Below are positions 1 through 12,100 of a stretch of 12,601 nucleotides of DNA, in pieces (position 1 is the first letter of the stretch; each line of letters opens with the position of its first letter). The stretch comes from an uncultured Collinsella sp. (GTDB lineage Bacteria; Actinomycetota; Coriobacteriia; Coriobacteriales; Coriobacteriaceae). The stretch spans positions 1 through 12,601 of the forward strand of contig CAUASQ010000040.1 in assembly GCA_958431945.1 (NCBI GenBank), read 5' to 3'. The translations under genes and the position numbers were made by a program. Below the pieces are notes generated by a model, which saw nothing but the letters and a program-made list of their open reading frames with translations, was not told the origin of the DNA and searched no databases.

Positions 1-36
1 TGACCAGATTCGGAACATGTCGTCATCCGAACCCAT
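1..36 (-). CDS. Possible start of a downstream gene (partial)
   Basis: An ATG at 36-34 opens a frame reading MGSDDDMFRIWS and continues past the window edge. Its support is the promoter candidate and terminator-like hairpin just upstream. Against it, no Shine-Dalgarno sequence is visible and only 12 codons can be read. I do not recognise the product. Confidence 0.22.
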   Translation of the reverse strand, partial: MGSDDDMFRIWS

Positions 37-59
37 CGAACGCGCTAGGCGCTCGGTAT

Positions 60-88
60 ATCTTACCTGCTCCCGCCCGCCACGGCAA
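60..88 (-). promoter_or_regulatory. Weak promoter candidate downstream of the adhesin
   Basis: On the minus strand, TTGCCG (88-83) and TAAGAT (65-60) are separated by exactly 17 bases. Each matches the consensus at four of six positions. The -10 lies in GGTAAGATATACC, whose ends form a small dyad. It would drive a gene starting near position 36 and running off the window. Confidence 0.3.
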
Positions 89-122
89 GTGGGGCGAACC
101 CATCGGATGGATTCGCCCCACT
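88..122 (-). terminator. Strong hairpin 11 bases after the adhesin stop
   Basis: Arms of 11 bases, AGTGGGGCGAA and TTCGCCCCACT, pair perfectly. After a C/A mismatch, an inner CCATC/GATGG stem continues with a one-base loop. Its position directly after the stop makes it the likely transcription end. No T run follows on either strand, so it may be a hairpin without a U tract, an aid to Rho, or mainly a 3' end stabiliser. Confidence 0.65.
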
Positions 123-133
123 CGTCCATATCG

Positions 134-3100
134 CTAGCGGCGCCTGCGGTACAGGACCGCGCCGCCCGCGACGGCCAGCGCGCCGATGCCGGCCATGGCG
201 CCGAGCGCCTCAAGCGGCAGGCTGCGGTCGCCGGTGTCGGGCATGCCGCCCTTGGAGCCGTCACCGCTAGCGCCGCTGCCGGAGCCGTTATCTGAACCGC
301 CGCCCGAGCCACCGCCCGGCGTGCCGGGGTTCTCGGGAGTGCCGGGGGTCCCGGGCTCCTCGGCATAGCTGTTGGTGAAGACCGGCGGCAGGCCGGCGTC
401 GCCCTCGTAGGAGACCTTCGCCGACAGATAGCCCGTCTTGGTGCCGTCTGCCGCCTCGTCGCTCACCGTGACGACGATCTTGTGCGCCGCCTTGTCGTAG
501 GTCACGTGCGCCTGGCCGTCGTCGACCTCGCTCACCGTGAAGGTGTAGGTGCCAGCCTGCTTGAAGGTCAGCGCATCGAACGTGACGCTGCCGTCCGCGG
601 CATTCTTGGCGGTCGACATGACCTTGCCGTCCCGGCTCTTGAGCTCAAAGCTAAACTGGCCCGCCTTGAGCTCGGCGCCCTTGAGCACCTTGGCGGCGCC
701 CAGCTTGAGGGTGACGGGTGCGGCCTCGTAGCCGTTGGTAAAGGTCACCGAGTCGTCGCCCGTGGGATTGCCCTCGGCATCCGCCAGCTCGTGCTTGACG
801 GCGAGCGTGCCGTTACCGGCATCGGTGACCGTCGTGCGCACGCGGTACGTCGCCTTGTCGTATGTCACGCCGCCCGCCGTGCCGGCGACCTCGCGCAACT
901 CGTAGCTGTGCATGCCGGGCGCGGTGTAGGTGACGGGGCTGAGCGCGACCGTGCCGTCGGCGGCGTTCTTGCCCGTCGCCGCGACGCTCTCGCTGCCGTC
1001 GGCGGCAAGCTCGACCAACTGGAACTCGAACTCGAACTCGCCCTCGGCCAGGTCACGGCCCTTGAGCTTCTTGTTCACCTTGATCTGGTCGGTGACGGAG
1101 CTCGGCGTCGGGTTCACGCCGTAGGTATTGGTGAACTCGAACGCGCCCTTACCCTCGGGCGTGCCCTCTGCGGGCAGGACCTCCGCGGCGAGCGTGCCCG
1201 CGTTGGTGTCCTCGACCACCTTGACCGTGAAGGTCCTGGTTGCCGTCGCGTCGTTGACCACACCGTCGACCGAACCGGACTCGCTCACCCGGTAGGCAAA
1301 CGTCTTGGTACGCAGGCCGTCGCCGTCGATCTCGACGTCATCGAGATCGCTCGGCTGCCTGAACGTGACATGGCCCAGCTCGACGTTGCCGGCGGCGTCG
1401 TTGGTCGCCTCGGTCACCGTCTTACCGGAGGCGCCGACCGGCGCGGGCGCGCCGTCCAACGGCGTGATCTTAAAGGTGTACTTGCCCGCAATGTCGGCCT
1501 GCGTGAGGCCGAGTCCGGCCTGGCCGAGCGCCAGCGTCTTGGTGCCCGCAAGGTCGACCGTCGCCTCGTTGGTGCCGTAGCCGTTCACAAACGACAGCGT
1601 GCCGTCGGAGCCCTCGGGGTAGACCACGGCCACATCCAGCCCGCCCTTGCCGTTATCGGTCACCTTGACCGTGATATCGAAGCTCGAGGCGGTCGCCGTC
1701 ACGCCCGCGGACAGCCGGTCCGTGCCGTCCTCGGATACGGTATAGGGAATGACCCAGGAGCCGTCGGCGGCCCTGGTGGCGATGCCGTCCGCCACCATCC
1801 GCTCGAGAGCGTCGGTAGTGTAGGCAATGGGCGAGAACGCAAGTCCCGCGGCCTCGCCGTCGCCGGAGGCCTGGTTGGTCGCGGTCGCGACCACGTTACC
1901 TTGGGCATCGCGGACGGAGAACGAGAACTCGCCCGCCGCCGCGGCTCGGCCCGTCAGCGTCTTGGTGGCGTTAATTGCCACGTTGCCCTCGCCGCCAAGC
2001 GTTCCGGTGGCCTCGTAGGAGTTCTGGAACGCGACCGTCACGGGCGCAGGCGTCGCCATGGCGTCATCTGCCGTGGAGACCTCGCTGCGTGCGACCTCGA
2101 CACCGTCCTTGGCAACCGCGGTCGTGACCGTGAGTCTGCCCGTCGCGGCGTCGTAGGCGGGCGCGATGGTCACCGTGCGCGGCGCGGTGTCGTTGGCGTA
2201 GCCCTCGCCGCCGAGCTTGGTCTCGGTGACGGTGAAGCGGTAGACCTTGCCCGCATCGGCATCGGTGAACTTCACATCGCTGCCCGCGGTCCCGCCGATG
2301 AGGTCGACCAGGTCGGCCGCGCCGTCATCGGCCGCGGCCACGGCGTAGGCGTCCTTGTCGGTCTTGAGGCCGAGCTTGGCGGCCGTCTCGGCGTCCGCGG
2401 TCACGGTGAAGGCGAACTGCCCCGCCTCCATGGCGCGACCACAGAGCGTCTTGGACAGGCGCACGCCCGCGCGGGCCGAGTAGTCGAGCTCGGTCGTGTA
2501 GGTGTTGACGAAGTCGCCGCCGCTCACCTCCGCGATCGCGGGCGTCGTGGCCGTGAGGTTGCCGGAGCCGTCATCGGTCACGGTCGCCGTCATCGTGGCG
2601 ACGTGGCCGTCGTAGGCCACGCCGGCGATGGCAGAGCCGTCATCGGGCCTGACCTCGCGCACCGTGTAGGTGAAGGTCTTGGCGCGCACGCGCTTGCCGC
2701 CGACCTCGGCGAACCCAGCATCCTTGATGTCATCGAGCGTGTAGCGGATGGGGCCGAAGTCGAAGGCGACCCTATCGCCCGCCTTGGTGCCGGCGGCCGT
2801 CACGCTGACGGTCTTGGAGCCGTCGGCAGATCCCTCGGGCATGGGCGCGCCGTCCTCGCCCGCGAGCGCGAACTGGAAGCTGTCGCCCTCCGCCCAGTCG
2901 CGACCCTTGAGCGTCTTGGTGAAGAGTCCCGCGGTGGAGACGTCCCTGCCCTCGGTGGCCGTTCCGTACGTGTTGGTGAACGCGACGGTCGCGCCGTCCT
3001 CGGTCACGGCGCCTTCGGCCTTGGAGCCGTCAGCCCCGTTGACCGTGGTCGTGTAGCCCTCGGCCGCGTCTTCGGTCACGGTGTAGTGCGCGCCCACGGG

Positions 3101-6100
3101 CAGGCCGGCGACGGTCTTCTCCCCGCCGTCCTTAAGCGTGAAGGTCGCCTTGCCGTCCGTGAAGGTCACGGCGTCCTCGCCCTTGCCGAAGGTGCCGGAG
3201 ACGGGCTCGCCGTCCCCGTCGGCCAGCGTGACCGCAAAGCCGAACTCGCGCTGGCTGTCGCCGCCGACGACCGTCTTCTTGACGGTGAGGCTGCCAGTCT
3301 TGGCGGTGTTGGTAAAGACCGCCGCCTCAACCGTGCGCTCAGCAGCGTCGCCCGCATCGTCGGTCAGCTGTGCAATCTTGGTCTTGGCAGACAGCTTACC
3401 GGTGCCCTCGTCGGTCACCGTGACAGCGGCACGATAGGTGGCCTTCGAGAACGTGAGTGTCGCCTCGTCACCCGACCGCTCGGTAATCACATAGGTATAG
3501 GTACCGGGCTTGGTGTACTCGATGGTACCGAAGTTGCCGACCTGGGCATCCTTGTGCAGCTCAATCGTCGACACGCCGTCTTTGACGCCCTTGGGCATAG
3601 GTGCCTCGCCCTGGGCAGTCAGCGTCATGGTAAAGGCATCCGATGTCATCCAGTTGCGTCCGGAAATCTTCTTTTGGACCTTGAAGGCGTTTTCCACCTT
3701 TGTGGACTCCACGCTGTAGACGTTGGTGAAGCCCACCTGCGTCGCCTGTCCGACGGTACCTTTCTGGGGGTTCGCCTTATCGACAACCGCAAAGCCATCC
3801 TCGCTCGTCATGAGCTCACCCTTGGAGTCGAGCTCCTGCACCTCGTAGTGCGCACCCGTGGGCAAGGTAACCGTGACGGAGCCGCCAGCCTTGAGCGCGA
3901 TGGTGTCACCGCTCTTGATCTGTCCGCTTATATAAGTGCCATTGGTGCCGCCGGGGCGACCGGCGAACGCAAAGGTGCCGACCAGAGGCGTTGTGCCATC
4001 GGCCTGGTAGAGCAGCACCTTAAAGGTAAATGCCTTGTTGGGCGCGGTGATGCCTTCGGCGGCCGTGACCGTCTTGCTCAACGTCAGGCGCCCGTCAGTG
4101 ACCTCATCGGTAGTGGTGTTGGTCTTGACGGCAGGGTTGTTGCCGACCGCCACCGACGCCTGGTTGGAAATATTGCCCGAAGCGCCACCGTTCTTAAACG
4201 CGTCCTCGGTCACGCGGACCTTAAACTGAACCGTGCCCTCCTTGCCGGCGGGAACGTCCGCCAGCGTCCAGGTGAGGTTGCCGTCATTGTCCTTGGAGCC
4301 GGCATCCTTATGGTCGCCGGCGAACTCCACGAACTCGGTTCCCGCGGGAACGGCATCGGTGATCGTCACTGTGGCAGACGCGCCCTCGGTGTTCTTGTAG
4401 CCGATGGTGTAGGTGAGTTCGTCGCCCAGCGCCACGCCCGACTCATTCGAATCCTGGGCATCGCTCTCGGACTTCTTGGGCACGTAGTTGGTCGTGGTGC
4501 CGATATAACTCTTGTTGCCGACCTTAATGGTGGCAGCATTGTTGACGGCGCCGACCGCACCCTGGGCGTCCTTCACGGCGTCCTCGGTAATCTTTACGCG
4601 CACGCGCACCAAGCCATAGCCGCCCGCAGGCTGTTCGCCCAGGTTCCAGGAAAGCGACTGGCCGCTCGCGGCGCCCTTATCGGCATACTTGCCCTCAAAG
4701 GCCTCGAACACGACGCCAGTGGGCAGCTCGTCGGTTACGGTCACGTTGGCCGGAACCAGGTTACCGTCGGCATCGACCGCAGTATTGGCCCAGTTGATGG
4801 TGTAGACGTAGGAGTCGCCCACAGAGAGCAGCTGCCCATCGATGTCCACATTAGGCTCCGCGACCGTGCCGATCGTCTTGACCTTATCGTGCGTGTTGTG
4901 GAAAACGATCTTGCCGTTCTCGGTACCATCGCGATAGGTCACCTTGGACGTCAGCGTGCCGTCGTTGTTGTCGGTCACCTCGAGCAGCACGCGGCACGTC
5001 GCGGACATATCCACGGGACGCACACCATCGGGCAGGCTGGTCAAGCGCTCCTTTGCCACTAGGTTAAAGCTATAGGTGGTAGTGTGGTCGGCATTGTGTC
5101 GCTTGGTGGCAACGCCATCGCTGACGGCGTCGGCAAGGTCAATCGTCTGCTCATCAGTTCCGCTGGTGGCATCGCCGAGCTTAAAGTAAACCTTACCAAA
5201 GTCGACCGTGGCTTTGCCGTTCTCACCTTCTTGGCTCGTACCCTCATCCATCTTTTTGAGCGATCCATCGGCCTTTTCGGCATACAGGTAAAACGTATAC
5301 TGCTCAGCCTTGATCTTGTCGCCGGAGTCCATTACCTTCTCGGCAGTAAGACCCTCAAAGGTTCCGGTCGCGATGTAGCTGTTGGTGAAGGACACCTGGG
5401 CCTTGGCGGTACCGCTCTCGGAGCTAAACTTCGCATCAGCGGAAAGCTCGACGTTCTTGGCGTCATAGTGCTTGGCCGTGGTCACGGTATAGAGCGAACC
5501 GTTATCGCGCTTCTTAATCGTAATCTCTACCTTCCAATAGGCGGAGTCGTACTGATAGCCGTGCTTGCCGCCGCCATTCTCGACAACCCTGTAGGTGAAC
5601 GTCTTGTCTGCATCTTCAGTCGCGAAGGTCAGGCCGCCCAAAATGTCGGTATGGGACGTGCCATCGGCCTGCGGCTCATCGTTTGTCACGGTGAGCTTGC
5701 CCTCATCTGCGCGCAGCAGCTTGTTGAGCTTTTTGATTGAAGCATCGCCCTCGCCCGTCACCGTAAAGCCAAACATGCCGGCATGCAGGTCGTGCCCGTT
5801 GAGCGTCTTGACGATCGCAAGACCGCCCTGGAGCTCGTAGCTCGTTGAAGTTTGGTAACTATTGGTGAAGATGAAGCCTTCCGAGCCGGTCGCACCATCG
5901 GCGCGGGCCACAAGCTTGCCGCCCTCATCGGTTACGGTAACGGTCACGGTATAGATGTGCTGGTCATACTTCCACTCGCCGAGGCCGCTGTTCGGGGCCA
6001 GCTCATTAATAGCAAACTTATACGTGCCCGGTTTGTTAAAGGTGAGCTTCGAGAAATCGACCTGATAGTGCTCCCCGTCCTTGAGGCCCTCCTTCGTTTG

Positions 6101-9100
6101 CTTTTTCTCGGCATAGCCGTTGTCCGCGCTCATCGAAGAGCCGGTGATGAGCTTGCTGTCGACAGCAGCCCGGGTAGCATCGTCAGCCGCGGTCATGGCA
6201 AAGGTGAACTTGCCCGGAGCATTGGCACCGACAACTACCTTTGTCACAGACGGAGTGTAGGTCGCCGCCTCGGTAACCGTATAGGTATTCTTGAATTTGA
6301 CCGTCGCGACACCGGTGGACGTTGCATCCGAGGGGTAGATCCACTGACCCTCAAGCTCGTCGCCACCGTCACCCGGCTTGCTTACCGACGTCGTGACCCT
6401 AAGCGTACCGTCGCCGCTATCCGCCACGACAGCCTTAACCGTATGGACCGTCTTGTCGTACGTATAGCACGTCGCCTTGTCGTCAATCTCACTCACCGTA
6501 TAGGTGAACGTCTTGCCGGCATCATCCTGAGTGAAGGTCAACCCACCCGCAGGTATCAAACTCACGGTCTTGGGGGCGTCCGCCTCGACATTTGCGGTCT
6601 CAAAGACCTTGCCATTCGTGGAAATGCCAACCTTGCTGGCAGATGTCTCGTCAGCAGGCTTGACGATATAACGGAACGTGCTCTTAGGCGAGCCAAAAAT
6701 GGTCGCGTCCTTGGGATACGTCAACGTCTTCTCGATCTGCAAACCGCCATCGGCGCCATAGTCGAGACTTGCCGTGTAACGGTTCACAAACGAGACAGTA
6801 GGCGTCGTGGCGCCGGCCTCACTCGCATCGTACTGCTGCACGTAAGTATGCGAATCTTGCTTGAGCTCGACGATCTTTTCGTCCGTCAGCGCACTCGCGT
6901 CGGCGCCGTCGCCCAGCAGCTCCGTCACACCCACACCCTTGAGCACGGTCGTCACGGTATAGAGCTTAGCGGGGTCGTTCTCGCGTGCAAGAACCTTGAC
7001 GAGCACGATAGCGTCGCCGGTATAGCCGGTGTCATAGGCGTAGCCGGCAGCCTCAGGCTGGTTCTCTTGGATGCGATAGACAAACGTATGGCCCAGATCC
7101 TGCTCCGTGAGCGTACGAGCAAAGAGCTTCTCTTGCCCACTTGCGCCCACCACGGCACCGGACACGCTGGCTCCCGCCGCCGTATTGGACAGGCTGGCCT
7201 CGGAGCCATCGACCGATGTCTGAGCGCCGTTGTACCAAAGGCCCGTCACGGCAAAGGCAAACTGTCCCGCGGCAGAAGCGCGACCCTCAAGGGTCTTGCT
7301 GACCGTCACGCCACCAAAGGTGCCCGATGCATGGTACGCGTTGGTAAAGGCAGCCTTGTCGGTTACGACCTTGTCCGCATCGGAGGCACCGGTGTTGGCG
7401 TAGGTCACGCTCGACACGCGCAGCATGCCCGTGTGGTTGTTGCCCGACTCGTCCAGATCGGTCACCACAACGGTCGCGCGTGCGGTGTGCTTGTCCATGG
7501 ACATGCCCGCTTGGCCATCCTGCGCAGCATCCTCGGTGATGTTGAAGCTAAAGGTGCCTGCGCGGTTGAACGTCACGGTCGGGGCGGCTTCGGTGCCAAA
7601 GGCGAACGAGGCAACGCACCCCGACGTGGGCGCACTGGCGACAGCTTGGTTGGTGTTAATGACAACGACACCATCCGTTACCGCCTGCTTTGTAGTCTTA
7701 CCCAGGCTAGTTGCGCCGTCATCGTCCGCAGCGGCGGCAAGGTTAAAGGTATAGCTCTCGTCCTGGTTCCAATCGCGACCGCTCACGGTCTTTTGGCCCT
7801 GCAGGATCACGCTCGTGGGGTCCACACTATATATATTGGTAAAGGAAGGTGTGGCGTTGTTGTCCAGTTTCTCTACCGAGCCGTCCTCTGCAACCTTGTA
7901 GTACTCGATCGAAGTCTGGATGCCGGCGCCCTTCTTGGCGTTACGCACCACGGCGTAGTAGACCGACCCGTCGTAGGTCATGCCCGCAATGCTACCGGGA
8001 TTCTCAGCGAACTTGTACACGTAGGCGCGTCCCGCATCCGCCTTGGCGGTATAGGAGATCGCCGGCCACGTCACCGTAGCCGGCTGCGTCACCGTACCGT
8101 CGGCGTTGTTGCCCACGGTTGCGGCATTGCCCTCGGTGCCCTGGGGCATGGGAGCTACCACGCTCGTATCGACCGTGTTAGGACTGAACACAGCGTTGAC
8201 GTCCGCATAGCCGCCCATACCCTCGAGCGTAAAGCTAAAGGCGTTCTGGGCGAGCGCAAAGCTCCCGGCGTTGTCGGTCAGGATCTTTTGAGCATGGATG
8301 ATGATCTTCGCTTCGTGTGTATCGTAGTGGTTGGTGAAGGTTGCGACCTTATCGGCAACATCCGTCTTGGTGTCGACACCCGCGTCGTTGCACTCCTGCA
8401 CCACCTTCACGCTCTTAACGACCAGAGCATCGGCATGGTTATCCTCCACCACGACTGTCGCGGTATAGACGGCAGCAGAATAGCTTATGCCGTCCGCACC
8501 GGCATCGGAGCCGGGGATAACCTCCTTGATGGTATAGGTGTACGTGCCTGGCTTGGTATAGGTAATATCGCCAAACGTCGCCGGCCGGTCGTTGGTGAGC
8601 TCGACCGTCGCCACCTTGCTCTTGGCACCGCCGGGCATGGGAACGCCGTCGTCGGCCGTAAGCTGCACGGTAAAGGAATCGCCATCGGCCCAATCGCGAC
8701 CTTTGAGCACCTTCTTGGCGCTCAGACCATTCTGGGCGTCGAGCGTTACGGGGTTGGCGCTGTAGTTGTTGGTGAACTCGAGCGTGTTATCGGCGGGAAT
8801 CTTTCCGTCCGCGAGCGCGACAATCTTGCCCTCGATGGTGTTGCCAGTTCCCGACTGCTCCTTGCCGCCGACCTTGCGGCTCACGAGGCTAAAGCCAGCC
8901 GGAAGCACCGACTCGTCGGCAGAGCCGGTCACAGTGTTAACGATGCTCGCCAGCACATTGCCACTGGACTCCTCGCCCTTAGTGGTGAGCTCGCTCACGC
9001 TATACTTGTCGCCCTGCTTAAGGTCATATACGCGAATGGTCTCGCCGGCCTTGATGGAATGGATGTCGCCGTTCCTAAGCTTAAAGGAATTGCCCACAGC

Positions 9101-12100
9101 GTTGCCGCTCGCATCGAACACATGCGCCTCGTAGCCCTCCTGGGACCTCGGTAGGGTGAACTTAAACGTAAAGGTCAGATCCTTGCCGTTCGCATCCTTG
9201 GTGGGTGCAGTGAGCCCGTCACCCGCCGTTACGGTCTTGGTCACCTGCAGGCGTGCCACGCGACGATCGGTATACTGCACGGCCGTTGCCGTGGTAAAGA
9301 GATGATTGAGCTGAAGCGTGCCCAGATCGGTGCCATTGGTGGCATCATCGTCTTGATAAAGGGCCATGCGGTTGATGCCCGTATCGGCAAAGATGGTCGC
9401 CAGCTGGCCGTTGCGGTCGCCACCGTCCTCGACATAGCGCAGGATGGTCTTGGTACCTTGCGTCGTCTTGTCATAGCGCATATGCATCCAGTTGCCCGCA
9501 AGAGAAGGCGTCACGCCTTGGGCGGTGCACGTCTGGCCCCATGTCAGGTTTCCGTTGGCGTCAACGGCCGCACTCTGCAGCTTGCCCTTAATGTGCGTAA
9601 GCGTGTTGTCGATCGAGTCGGGAGAGCCAAACTGCGCCAGGGAAGCAATCAGCGAACCCGGGCCGCTCATGCTGCGCACACCGTCGCCTTCCTTACCGGC
9701 ATCCACGTACACACCCGAATCGTCCACGATTACCTTGGTGATGGTGTTGTTAATCTCATGGCCATCTGGACTTACAGACTCACGCAGGTAGTACGTACCC
9801 TTGATAAGGGGTGCATGCTTTGTCGAATTGAGTGGGAAGCATGCAGCACCCTCAATGTCATACGGATAGGTCATGCCGTTTGCCTGCGCGGTGTCATATG
9901 GCTCGGCACCCGATTTAATGGCATACGTGCTGGGACTATCGCCGGTAACATCCTCGGCCTTGTACAGCTCAAACGTCGCGTCGTTCACGGGCTTGCCCAG
10001 GTCGTCAACCTTCTGCACAAACAGGCGGTTCTGAACGTTGGTGAGGTGGATCACCGTAGAGAACTGCCTGTTTATCGTTTGATATTGGACCATAGAGGTG
10101 TTGTCGATGGTTGCCTCCGCCAGAGACGATGCCGTGGTGTGATACACCGCCACGGTATATTCCGCCTCAGACTTGTCCGTCATCATGGCGGCGTACTTCT
10201 CGATATCTCCGGGCAGCGACCTGACCGTTGCCTCATAGTCGCCCTTGGTGTTGACGCCAAAGACGCTCGTATCTGCCGATTTGGCAGCCTCGACCGCGCC
10301 CTCAATACCGTGTTTGGAACACAGCTTATAGCCATTGAGCGGGTTGCCCGTAACCGCCGTCCACGCTTTTTCGTCCGTGTCTTTCTTAGTTTCATCGGTG
10401 CGCTTGAGCACCACGGCAAAGGTCGTACCCGAGCTAATGGGTTTATCCTTATTGTCTTTTGTCTCTTTGCTAAGGGAAATGGTCTCCTTAGCGGCCAGAT
10501 AGCCGCCGTTCAGCCACATGCGGCTGCCCGTCCATTGTTCGTTGTTGGCTGTTGTGACCGTTGTTTGCGGCGCAACCACCACGCCACCCGTGCCACCTGC
10601 CGCGGCCTTGTACTGCAGGTGCAGCTCACCTGGCGTTGCAGTGGTCGATGAGGTCAGACTCGAGCGATATCCCGCGGGCAGGCCAACCTCTTTGAGTACA
10701 AAGTAGTCGCAATGATTGGTGTTGTGCTCTTCGTCAAACGAGAGGACGGAGCCGTTCGGCTTTTGAAGTATCAGCTGACCCCCGTCTTTCGTCGTGCCCT
10801 GAGCGACGAGCTCACCCTTATTCCAGTCCCTAACTGGTCCATCGGACCGGTACAGCTCGAAGGTTGCGCCATTGACTGCCTCGCCGTTTTGGTCGACCTT
10901 CGCGACCTCGGACGACGGCAGGGTGGTGAGGTTGAACTTAAGCGACATGTTCGATGCACCAGCGCCGCGCTCCAGATAGAAGAAACTCAGCGTATGCTTG
11001 GTGCTGTCGCGGAAAGTGTTGCCGGAGAAGTTGGTGGTATCTGCGCCGGCAGCTTGGAACATCGCCTTAATGGTGGTGTCTTGAATTGTCTTTTCGGGAT
11101 CATTTGCATTGTCAACATGACCGACATGCACGCCACCGGTGGCGAAGTTGATCTTGAGCGTCGCCTTCTCGTGGATGCCACCCAGATCGCCCACGAGCAC
11201 GCCATCGATGTACACCCAGACGTCGTCGTCGCCCGAGAACTCAAAGACCATATCCTCGCCTTTGGTGGTCTTGCCACCGTTAGGCTGGACAAACTCCGTG
11301 GTCATGGACATGCCAAAGTGGTGGTTAAGGTTCGTGCTTCCGTCAACGATCTTTTTGGGCGAGAGCTTATTGCCCTGTTCGTCGAAAACTTTGTAGGCCG
11401 AGTCAAAGGGGAAGAATTGGCCTAGATTGGTTTCGCTATTAGAACTTCCTTTGTATACGCCCGCGGAGTCGTAGACATTAAAGGAGTTCGTCGCGGGGCT
11501 ATACACGGCATAGTTGCCGTCAGAACCATACGAGTCGTAAACGTAATAGCCATCCTTAAGCTGGAAAAGGCCCTTCACGTTGTTGTAGACGGCCTTACCA
11601 TTCTGCTTATCATTATTAAAGAGATAGGCCAGCGACTCGTCGGCGTACGTATCACTTAAGCCATAGGAGGTATAGGTGCCGGCATTGATTGACGGATAGC
11701 CATCTACCAGTGTGTTCTTCACAAATGAAAGACGTCCAAAGCCGCCAGTGCCACTTCTTCCCGTCCATTTATTAATGCCCGATCCGGCGCCGCCATTGAA
11801 CTTGAGCTGGTGATCTTTGTTGATGCCGGTGTTGTCATTCTTGTTGTCGTTGTTTATGTTCCTCGAGCTGTCGTTGTCGCCGTTCACGACCCAGTAGTCG
11901 AACAGATTGACCGTAGTGCCGGTGGGATTCACCGTCTGCACGGTATGGTTGCTAAAAGGAACCGCTTGATCGGCCGACGCACTCGTCGCACCAAACATGA
12001 GCGCACACGCCGCCAGCGGGACGGCCAAAACCCTCAGGGCACGCTTGGCGGTATTGGTTTTCTTGCCAAAAGGCTTTAGCATTTCTCGAGCTCTCGCACA

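Noticed and set aside
88..122. tRNA or other structured RNA near the left edge
   Set aside because: The hairpin is a single long stem with no cloverleaf, anticodon or T-loop sequence.
17..295. Plus-strand open frame across the adhesin 3' end
   Set aside because: Low-complexity Ala/Arg-rich translation that covers the terminator hairpin and the antisense of the sorting signal; no Shine-Dalgarno sequence.
6680..6730. TYPKDATIF in stalk domain D6 as a pilin YPK motif
   Set aside because: It lies directly after the domain's own Lys strand (EKTL), lacks the surrounding WxxxVxVYPK context, and the Lys of the EKTL strand already fits the isopeptide role.
362..9253. CRISPR array or recent tandem DNA repeats
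   Set aside because: The periodicity is at the protein level only (112-186 residues) with strongly diverged units; no short direct repeats with spacers are seen.
482..10651. Very long plus-strand open frames (482-5062, 5852-9154 and 9302-10651) antisense to the adhesin
   Set aside because: All three are in exact codon register with the adhesin, so a stop in them needs a TTA, CTA or TCA codon in the sense gene. These codons are rare in GC-rich DNA. The translations are Arg/Gly/Val/Leu-rich with no domain, signal or start site, so they are shadows.
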